Positions 13,699-22,485 of a DNA stretch of 64,000 bases are shown piece after piece. Where the stretch lies: contig JASJOG010000083.1 of the NCBI GenBank assembly GCA_030142905.1, positions 763,501 through 827,500 of the forward strand, in the 5' to 3' direction. The position numbers and the translations under genes are program-made. The notes under the pieces were generated by a model. It saw only the letters and a program-made list of their open reading frames with translations, did not search any database and had not been told where the DNA came from. The stretch's first letter is position 1. Every line of letters begins with the position of its first letter. Source of the DNA: Heliopora coerulea. Lineage: Eukaryota; Cnidaria; Anthozoa; Scleralcyonacea; Helioporidae.

Positions 13699-13906
13699 AA
13701 ATAAAATGTAGCAGGCAATCATGTTATTAAATTAACAGAAAACATAATGTAACCTATGTGGTGTAATTCTGGTTTGTTTGTGAAGTTGATCTTGTTCATT
13801 AATCAAAATAGGTTTTAAGCCCTTATCCCACTGCTATCAAGGCTAGCCATTTCTTCTGAAAAATAACATCTGGCAAAAACCATGACCAGCTGACAATTTC
13901 AAGAAG

Positions 13907-14284
13907 TATAAAATAAAACATATTCCAAAGAATAATGTCATCTTGAGAACTCAAGATATGAGTCAATACAAGATAAAACTATTGTTGAAACTGTGATATT
14001 TTGATTTTATTTCAACTGCTTGATTCATGGTGGTGAAAATTTCTAATTAGCATGATAGCATCTCAACATCTCAGCATGTAAATAGGGATTACCTATAGTG
14101 TTTCCTAATTCCATCTCGATGATGTGATCACACCTCCTGTATATAGACTCTGGCATGTTATTGTAATATCATTCTGTCTGAGGATGACTTTGAAATATCA
14201 CAGTTTCAACAATAGTTATCTTGTATTGACTCATATCTCGAGTTCTCAAGATGACATTATTCTTCGGAATATGTTTTATTTTAT
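13907..14284. repeat. Long inverted repeat, ~92-bp arms (MITE-like)
   Basis: Left arm 13907-14000 and right arm 14194-14284 are near-perfect inverted copies (for example AACTATTGTTGAAACTGTGA on the left against its complement on the right). They are separated by ~190 bases without a gene. A short direct repeat, ATAACATCTGGCA, lies near 13863 and again at ~14283, partly flanking the element. A MITE or foldback element is the simplest reading. It lies between PIGB and CKS. Confidence 0.6.
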
Positions 14285-15120
14285 AACATCTGGCATTAAG
14301 CACACAATGGAGAAGACTGTCTCAGGCAGAGTGGGTTTACACCTCAGCCATTGCCTGATGCAGAATACAGTTGTGTGTAACCAGAATAAAGGTACAATGA
14401 GTTCTACTTCCTTAATTAAAGATGAAAGAATTAATCCAGTTTAACTCATCAAGGGGCTGGGTTCTTGTAAAGAGTTAATGAATTAAATCCAAATGCGTTT
14501 TCAAACATTTATGGTCACCAGCACACATTGAAGTGAATTGTGGAATTTAACTCTCAGGTGTTGACCTGTATCAGATCAAATTTGATGTGCATTGGAATTA
14601 ACTTGAAGAGCCACCTTGAGGGCTAGAAGAGTCAACTTTACAGTTATCACTAATAACTACTGATTATTAGTGGTTTTCATCAACTCCCTGTTTAATCCAT
14701 TTTTCTAGCCTTGCAGCAATACTTCTGTTGTTATCTATTAAATTAATTTGTGGAAGTCTGGTTGGTTTCAACACTTTAATGCCACAAATCTATGAAACAG
14801 CAATGTAACATATTAAAAGTACATCTTGCCATGAAATCATAAATAAAACCTCAGGTGAACTAATTTTGCTCAAAACTGCCACCCTATTTGACTTAAAGCA
14901 AGCACAGGAAAGAAAGAAATATTGAAAGAATCCTTGTTTTGATATTTGAGAATCATTCAATGGTGAAAGTCCTTTGGCTTGATCAGCCAGTAAATTTATG
15001 GAAGTGAAAGTTCGGTAAATTTTGATTTCTGTACAAAGTAATTTACAATTCCCTGCATTCCCATCTGGTGGTTCTTTATAAAGGCATTCCTGTGAATCAT
15101 CAGCACCCCAACAGATTTCT
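14285..15120. other. Gene-free interval downstream of CKS
   Basis: The right part should be the 3' untranslated region of the minus-strand CKS gene. A long minus-strand open frame here overlaps CKS exon 3 in another frame and is not thought to be coding. Nothing else recognised. Confidence 0.4.
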
Positions 15121-15668
15121 TCAATATGGTATCTGTGGATTTGTTGGATTTGAAAGCGGTCTTCTGAAGCACAGGACATGTTTCTCTAGAAAGTAACAGA
15201 ATTGACAATACGATAGATAATACGTCAATAAAGATAAGTTTGTGCATGGTTTGTGATACATTATGGTCTTATCGTTGCTGCTTGGTTTTAGTTTAGCATT
15301 TTTCCGAGCCTACCTGGATTGTGAATCATATAGTGTTCCCATCCAATCGACTGTTGAATTCCAATTTGTCGCCATTCTTCTTCGGTCATCAACTTCCTGG
15401 GTACATGTTTGGACAGTTCTTTAGGTAGAATGACGTGCCTAGCAATGGAGAATTCATATTAACAATAAATGTAAAGATGTCGGCTCGCTTTAAGCTCCGT
15501 TTCTAAACACAAACCACGTGTAATTTAAGATGCACTACAATGGCCACGAAACGGAAACTTCAGACCTCAAAAAAAAACGTCGCCGAAGAATACGAAAATC
15601 CCTTATTACCTGTATTCATAATGGTCATCCTGGTACTTTTTGGAATAGTATATATCGGCAGCAGACAT
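15121..15668 (-). CDS. CKS: Cyclin-dependent kinase regulatory subunit (CKS1/CKS2 family), three exons
   Basis: Small adaptor that binds cyclin-dependent kinases and recognises phosphorylated substrates. Exons in transcript order: 15668-15610, 15438-15314 and 15185-15121. Joins are GT-AG and in phase, giving 82 aa (human CKS proteins are 79). The start [20 protein letters not shown] matches the family N-terminus. The core [18 protein letters not shown] and [20 protein letters not shown] is nearly invariant, and exon 3 supplies [12 protein letters not shown]. The phosphate-binding residues known from human CKS are present: Lys11, Arg20, Ser50, Trp53 and Arg70. The tail after FRRPL ([10 protein letters not shown]) differs from the usual Lys-rich end. 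No single exon is long, so a simple ORF search would miss the gene. It is divergent from PARP16, 367 bases apart. Confidence 0.95.
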
Positions 15669-16035
15669 TCTTGAACAACAAACAAGTTCTTTCGGTCCTT
15701 CGTCGATGATAAAGACTCAACCAGACGTACTACTCTTGGGCTACCTTCGCCACGACGAAAAATGGGAAATATAAATTTTCTCATCACGTTCTGTTTTGAA
15801 TGTTACCTCCACGTTCGTGATTGGTTGTTTTGACCAAATTCGTAGTTCTGATTGGTTTATCAATTTTGGAAACGATTTTACTCTGCCTCGTTTTCAGTCA
15901 GATTGACTAATGGTACGGGAGGGGGTATAAAGGAAAGGATTACAGGTCACAAAAATGAGTGTTTACTCTGTGAACCTAGATTTCCCATAATATAGGACAC
16001 AACACATTGATTTATCAGGAGGAATTCAATGTGGG
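15669..16035. promoter_or_regulatory. Shared upstream region of CKS and PARP16
   Basis: CKS (minus) and PARP16 (plus) start 367 bases apart, head to head, so this interval must hold both promoters and 5' untranslated regions. The repeated strings TTCGTGATTGGTTGT (15812) and GTTCTGATTGGTTTA (15845) each contain ATTGG, the inverted CCAAT box, typical of cell-cycle and housekeeping promoters. No TATA box is evident. Confidence 0.5.
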
Positions 16036-17044
16036 ATGGAAGACGGAAGTGATATAATTGATTCTGTATTGTCTAAAATCCAGAAAGATCCACTTGCTGC
16101 TGATTTCCAGATCAGCTTGTTTGTGTCTGCTTTGTTGAGTTACAGACACGACAGCGTACTTCGGCCTTTTCCATCAGGATATTTTCGCGAGAATGGAGAG
16201 AAAAATGTTGATGCCTTGGTGAGTAAACTGTTATTATTGTGGAAGAACTTGTAGTACTGGAGATGAACCTACATCGTTGGGTAAGGTAGACTTTACCAAT
16301 TGGAGATCTGAGGTAAAGGGTGTTGGGGTGGCATAATTGTATAAATAGTTGGGGGGGAGGCTACTGTTGGTATCAACTACGACATAAGTCAAGGTACAGC
16401 ATACGAATTGGGTGAATAGGTTGTTTGCTCAAACACTGATTTTTATCCTCTACTTTTCAGATAATATCTTTTGGGTATGGAACTGTTCTTAAATTTTGAG
16501 GGTTTACCAGTAAGGGTTGATGTAAATTATTTGGTGAACAACTGAAATGGATTATCCTGTTAATTTAGAGAGAAATTGCTTGTCAGATACCAAGTGTTAG
16601 ACAGCTTTTGCAGAAGAAGAATAAACTCCCAGTAGATGTGTGGAGGTTAATCCAATGGATTATTGACGGTAGAAATATAAGAATACAACAAACTTCAACA
16701 GCAGCCATGGTAACATTTATAATCCTCTTATAAAAATTATTTGCCCGTTAATACTCTCATGAAAAAATAATTTGATAGAATTTAGCTTTTTGTTGCATCT
16801 CTGCCTGATAAGATATGAAAAGTGATAAAAAGTGAGATAAAAGTGATAAAAAGTGAGATAGAAAGTGATAAAAAGTGAGATAAGATAGAGGTGAGTGAAA
16901 AGTTTAGTACCAGTAGTTCAGTAACATTGATGTTTGTGTTCATCACCAGGAACTAAAATTATCATTAAGTGATGGCTAGCTGCTGTTGATTGATCTTGGA
17001 GGTGACAGAATGTGTGAGGTGACTGTGTCCATTTTTTGACTCCC

Positions 17045-17096
<52 letters not shown>

Positions 17097-20000
17097 CGTG
17101 AACGTTTAGGTTTACGAAATGCAAAGAGGGCTCAATAATGCAAAGAAAGAGCAAATGGGATTATATCGCTTACCTCAAAAAGTCACTACAGCCTGTTTCA
17201 TCTTGGGAAAGAATCTTCAGGTGACTGACGAACTTCGAAACCAGGAAGCTTTTTATGCGTAGGCCGGAATGTGGGCGTTAGGGTGTGGAACAATAGGGGG
17301 ATTTTGTTTTTGTTTTAGGTTGTTTATGCGGAATTTGACCTTGTGTGGGCAGGCCGAAACTATTTCTGATCTTTTGTTTAGCAAGTTATTTTTATCTTTT
17401 ACGTTCAAAATAGAAAATTTTTCCTCTAGACATAAATTACATCGTTTTGATCCTCCTGAATGTGAAATAGCGTGTTTTAAAATAGACCATTTTATGGTGA
17501 AATCTTGTTTGTTGTTTTTCAAATTCCAAATGTGTTTAGAAAGCTCCGTTTCATTAGAATATTTTATGTGTTGAAAAGACTTAGTGTGGTTACGATATAT
17601 ATATATATATATCTGGAAAAATGCAAGTATGGGGAAATTAACAAGATACAAACTGGCAATTTATGAAGCAAGGAGCTCATATCTTGAGAAAACATTTAAG
17701 TAGCCAGTGGATTGATATTTTGGTATATGTCACCACTAAAAAAGTGTTCTTTATATATAGTTTGATGAAATTACCAAGAAGACAGAAAATTCCAGAAGGT
17801 GTCCCTCACCATCATATATTTTTGAACTTAAATACAGTGATTCTTTAAATGCAAAGTTTGCAGAATTGTGCCAGAACATGCAAGTGCTTTATGGTTACCA
17901 TGGAAGCAGGATTGAGAATTTTCATTCGATAGTACATAATGGATTACATGCTCACCTTAATAAGGTAAATATGAAATCTTTAAAAAGTTGCTGGTTCAGA
18001 GAAGTATGATAAGGAGAAAATCTTTGCAACAAGGAGGCAGCTGTTGGTGTATGGCAAAACAAGTGCCCTATGGAATAAGCAGATGGTCTATGCATACCCA
18101 TTTGGAATAAGTTGATGCTTTATAAGTACTCCTCTACCAAAAATTTTTTCTCAATTGTTTCCTTTAGAGTTTGTTAAAGCTTGATGAAATTTTGTGGAGT
18201 GAATTTATTATCTTTGTTTAAGGAACAGAGAACTCTTGTTGTGTTCTCTTCAAGTTGAAGGAACACAAGTTAAGGTCAAGGAGAAATAGAAATGGTGATA
18301 GGAACATGTACGTGGAGGTTGAGCATTACGAGTGCCATTCCGAATTCTCACAAACTTCCTCGAATATTCCCCCCATTTAATAGGAAAATGTTTTATATTT
18401 TCTTTGTAAAATGACCGGTAGAAACAGTAGAAATAACACTTGTTTTTAATACCATGAAAGTGTGTATTCTACTCAACATGTCCTATGCACTGCCCTCTAT
18501 CATAATGTAAATGTTGAGATGAACACTGAGCTCAATCTTAACTGGAATGCTGTGGTCAACACTGAACTCTGTAGTAACTGGCAGGGTGACTTCAATCAAT
18601 GATTGCACCAGAAATGGAAGCCAAACATGACTGACATGGAGACTCATTTGGATGTCAGTTTCATACCCCTGCGCGGTCATCTGGTTACGGAGGTCAATGA
18701 ACGTACGTGTTGGCTTGAACTTTCAATTTCTCCATCGAGTTTTATAAAGTAAAACGCATCAGCTGTGATTGGGCCAGCAAGTTTACCCTCTGAGTACAGG
18801 AACACGGCTCGCGTCATTTTCGTGTTACAGAATAAGACTTGCATGCGATTGGTCCCTCGTGGCCTATGCCATTAACTCAGGCGTACGCAATTTCAGCTTA
18901 CAATGTTACAATAGCTTTGTGAATCGAATACTTGAGACAGAACAGTCGTATATGACATTCATGCGGTGTAGATCAGACTAGGCTGATACGATATATCGAT
19001 ATACCGATAAATATCGGTTTTTTTTAAATATAGGTTAGTCGGTTTTTTAATTTGCAAAATATCGATATACCGAAATCCACGGTATTATCGGTATTGCGCG
19101 TATGCTACTACTGACTGTTGGTGTTTTTTCTGCTTGTTTACATTTGCTATTTGACCAAGAACTGTAGAATTGATGACAAAGACCGTCTGCCAAACAGTGC
19201 CGCTGAGAGTAAAGGATTTGCCGACTTACGTTTCAAATAATCGAAATTCGCATCTACATGAAACTGCGTGTTATTCGGTTTTTAATTCACGCAATTTTAA
19301 ATTCAGTTGGTAAAACGTTTTTCTTGTGATGTTTTTGTGCTTGGTTAAAAAATTGGACTTAATATTAAATTTCAATCGTGGTGAAATATCGTTATATCGG
19401 TATTACCGTTTTTTTGTTTTTTTTTTCAATACCGCGTCAGCCCAGAGCAGACCTGAGAGTCCAGTAACTTGGATGAGGTCACTCCACTTCCAAAAAAAAC
19501 CCAGACACTTTGCCAGTAGACATGACGTCATTGATGTTTCTTTCACAGCACATAGACAAACGAGCTTGTATTTCTTAGAAACACCACTTTCGGCCAATCA
19601 CCGTGCACGTTTTCGAAATGTTATTTTGTGAAATCGCATGATGTCGGTTGAATTAAATTAATGCCAATTTTCAAGGACTAAATCTTGAACTCTTTCCTAG
19701 AAGAGAAGGTGCTGGAATATCCTTTGATATTTGCTCATTTTCAAGCTTTCAGGTTTTCCATGAATTGTTTCTTTAGACGTCGTTATTCGGAGAAGGAACA
19801 TACCTTTCTAGTGACCTTAACGTGAGTATCTTGTACAGCAAGTTCGGGGAAGGCTGGAAACTGAGCATTCTTGGCGAGAAGCTTAGTTGTATTGCCGTAT
19901 GTGAGATCATAGACCATCCAGACGTGAAAAGAGCTGTAGAAGGACCGCGGCAAAGATCTCGTTCCCGAGCGGAAAACAGTGAAGGCGGTAATGTCCCGGA

Positions 20001-21273
20001 GAAATACTTTGTGGTTACCAATAACCAGTTCGTACGAGTAAAGTTTGTTTTAGTGTATCCAAGCCGCTGCTGCTCTAATACGTAAGTATTTATCAATGTC
20101 ATATCAGTATTTATTAATGTCATATCAATAAGTATTTATCAATGTCATATCAGTATTTATTAATGTCCTATTAGTAGGTGTTTATTAAAGTTATATCATT
20201 AAGTATTTAATAATGTTGTATCAGTAAGTATTTATTAATGTCACATCAATAAGTATTTATCAATGTCATATCAGTATTTATTAATGTCCTATCAGTAAGT
20301 GTTTATTAAAGTTATATCATTAAGTATTTAATAATGTCGTATCAGCAAGTATTTATTAATGTCATATCAATAAGTATTTATTGATGTCATATCAGTGAGT
20401 ATTTATTAATGTTACATCAGTAAGTATTTATTGATGTCCTATCAGTAAGTATTTAATGTCATATCAGTAAGTAATTATTAATGTCATATCAGTGGGTGTT
20501 TATTAATGTCATATCAGTAAATATTTAATAATGTCGTCTCAGTTAGTGTTTATTAATGTCATATCAGCGACATAAGGAAGATACTTTTCATCAGAAAGCT
20601 GCTTTAACCCTAAGATAGAGAGCGGCATAAATTGAGCACTTGGTTTGCTTCTAAGGCATGACAGGAGCCGACAAGTTAATTCTTTGAATGTTTATCGTGG
20701 CAGTGAAAATACAAATCAGTTTGTGACTAGAATCATGTCAGCTTATAAACAGCTGAGCTTTCTTGTCGACTCTCGATGCTCAGATAAAGTCATAATCAGG
20801 AGCACAAAAATGCGTACACATGGTGGTATACAACAATCTGATCTCTATGACGAACAATTTGTGGGCGTTTGTCGCGATGACCGCCAGATTCCACCGGACG
20901 AAAGAGCTTAATGATAGATAATAAAGCGGCGTCCTGGCAAATTTTTCACTTGTTATCAACAAACAGAGGTTCTAATAGAGGTTAAAATACGAAGATGCCA
21001 CATAAGAATCAGCAACAACTGAAATCTCGTTTTTGACCCAGCTAAAACACCAGCCCCATCTGTAATGTTTTTGAAACTTGTTCCAGATATTCCTTTTATT
21101 TTACATTATTAATAAAGTTTGCACTATCTTCCAGGCATTTCTATCAGAACGTGTGGATATTCCAACATCCTTTCGCTTCTTTAATGATCGTCTATATGTT
21201 GTGCCTTCTTTTTCTTGGATTATCAAGGACTAACGTGTTTGAGCAGTTTTATAAAAGACTAAAGAAATCATAA
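16036..21273 (+). CDS. PARP16: PARP16, ER tail-anchored mono-ADP-ribosyltransferase, five exons
   Basis: Mono-ADP-ribosyltransferase of the ER and nuclear envelope, known in mammals to modify karyopherin-beta1 and unfolded-protein-response sensors. Exons: 16036-16218, 16569-16709, 17761-17964, 19777-20081 and 21135-21273. All junctions are GT-AG and in phase, giving 323 aa (human 322). Exon 1 has the family signature [18 protein letters not shown] and exon 2 the helical regulatory part. The catalytic residues of the H-Y-Y type are present: His155 in [14 protein letters not shown], Tyr185 in GEGTYLSSD and Tyr253 in [11 protein letters not shown] hydrophobic segment at ~290-309 followed by a basic end (YKRLKKS) is the tail anchor. 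Introns are loaded with repeats, described separately. Identification is firm because all five exons align with the known protein in order. Confidence 0.95.
16817..16890. repeat. Short tandem repeat, AGTGATAAAA-type
   Basis: Several degenerate copies of a 15-20-base unit (AAAAGTGATAAAAAGTGAGA) lie in tandem in PARP16 intron 2. Confidence 0.7.
17047..17090. repeat. (TA)n microsatellite
   Basis: A pure TA dinucleotide tract of more than 40 bases in PARP16 intron 2. It lies close to the 3' side of the Penelope-like fragment. A second, shorter TA tract at ~17597-17612 interrupts the upstream part of that fragment's frame. Confidence 0.95.
17181..17226 (-). ncRNA. Candidate type I hammerhead ribozyme of a Penelope-like element
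   Basis: Read on the minus strand. Stem I is AGUCAC (17226-17221) with GUGACU (17186-17181), six perfect pairs. The core CUGAAGA lies at 17220-17214. Stem II is UCUU/AAGA around UCCC, with a U-U mismatch at its base. GAAA occupies 17199-17196. Stem III is ACA/UGU with a GGC loop, and A17187 is the predicted cleavage base. Every conserved core position of the family (CUGANGA, GAAA, NUH) is met. It lies just past the end of the GIY-YIG frame on the same strand, where Penelope-like elements are known to carry hammerheads. The short stem II makes activity uncertain. Confidence 0.6.
17227..17651 (-). mobile_element. Penelope-like retroelement fragment (GIY-YIG part)
   Basis: A minus-strand frame within 17253-17651 reads like the C-terminal endonuclease region of Penelope-like elements: [20 protein letters not shown], then [18 protein letters not shown] and [18 protein letters not shown]. 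The reverse transcriptase part is absent, so this is a 5'-truncated copy in PARP16 intron 2, inserted opposite to the gene. The hammerhead-like motif follows directly on the same strand. Confidence 0.75.
18985..19445. mobile_element. Probable non-autonomous hAT-like element in PARP16 intron 3
   Basis: The ends are related inverted repeats: GGCTGATACGATAT at the left and, complemented, GGCTGACGCGGTAT at the right. The sub-terminal sequence is rich in ATCGATATACCG and its complement. Such short, palindrome-rich elements without a reading frame fit hAT-type derivatives. No exact 8-bp target-site duplication could be established, so the class is inferred. Confidence 0.4.
20082..20570. repeat. Minisatellite, 21-27-bp unit (AAGTATTTATTAATGTCATATC)
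   Basis: About twenty degenerate tandem copies of a unit close to GTAAGTATTTATTAATGTCA begin exactly at the splice donor of PARP16 exon 4. The donor GTAAGTATTTA is itself part of the first unit, so donor-like strings recur through the array. Confidence 0.85.
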
Positions 21274-22485
21274 AGACGACTTCCAATTCTAAATATTGTA
21301 AACAAACTGTAATATATCGTAATATAGAGGATTAGTCTCTATTTATTTCCGTCTGTGTGTCCGTCCGTCCAGGCCTTTCAATAACGTTCAATCGTTCGTT
21401 GAATAACCACGTTGGAAATCGCAAGACCTACGAATTACGATCCTTGTGTGACTGCATCATTGATTTCCCAAACTTTTCCATGAACAGAAATTTTTTCAAA
21501 TGGCTTCTTTTTTCTTTTTTTTTTCTTTTTTTTTCCAAATGGTTACTTTTATATTTACACTTCATAATACACCCTTCAAACGCGTTTAAACCGTTAACTC
21601 TTCCCCAGTGCTGTAAGACTTGTATTGTTTTACTGTGGCTGAGGCCAAACGATTTTACTCGTCAGGGGAAGAGCTCTCACCGGGAAAGAGTTCGCCGCGA
21701 TAACGGACGAGTGCCTAAGCCAGGGCCTGAAGTACTGATGCAGCTGGGCCCCCTCTTCAGAAATATTGGGAAGGCAATAGCTCCCCCCCTATTTCACCGC
21801 TTGTGACAGCAACTTTTCAAGTTTCGTTCGAAACGTTTTAAGCCGGAGTCGCGTTGAACATCGAACATCGCCCAGTTTGATGGGAATGCTCTTTGATCTG
21901 AGAAAAACATACAGCGCAAACCGACCCTTACTCCATCTCTGACGCAAGGATTTTGTTTTTCGCCCTTTGAATCGAAAGGTCTGTCGTTCACATGAGCTGG
22001 TGCGTGACTGGCCACGTGGAAGGCAAGATGAACAACGTGACCACCTAAACTACCTCTTACATTAATTCATGATTTCGCAGTTATATTCGTGATTTAACAA
22101 GTTTGCCTGATTTATAAACTGCAGTATGTATGGAAACAGATCTGGCTAGTGGATAATTTAATACCCACAACTTCATAAGATCTGAATTATTTCGGGGATG
22201 GCAGTTATGTTATCTCCAGTGAGGTGTCCTAAGATTTGAGGTTGGCGTGGGCACGATTTCTCGAGAGCGTTTTCAAGCAAGTGTCCAAAAATTGGTTATG
22301 ATAAAACCTAAATCGGCAATTTCGGAGAAAAACCCCAAACTATTTGGAAATTCTATTATGACGTAATTCAAAGCAGCAGAGGTATGACGGTATATTATAA
22401 AGGTCGGTGAGTTTGACGTGTTTCTTACATCATTCCCAATACGAAATCACAAAGAGCAGCATTTCAGTTGGAAAACGCCGTCAAT
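21274..22485. other. Interval between PARP16 and the PTTG1IP-like gene
   Basis: No gene recognised. It includes a T/C-rich tract at ~21500-21540 and a string CGATTTTACTCGTC (~21650) that recurs at ~55095 and ~55212, marking a dispersed repeat. A TATA-like TATTATAAAG at ~22393, 90 bases before the next start codon, may be the core promoter of the PTTG1IP-like gene. Confidence 0.5.

Noticed and set aside
14790..15247. Overlapping minus-strand frames around CKS exon 3
   Set aside because: They are in other frames; only the CKS reading joins across splice sites to a conserved protein.
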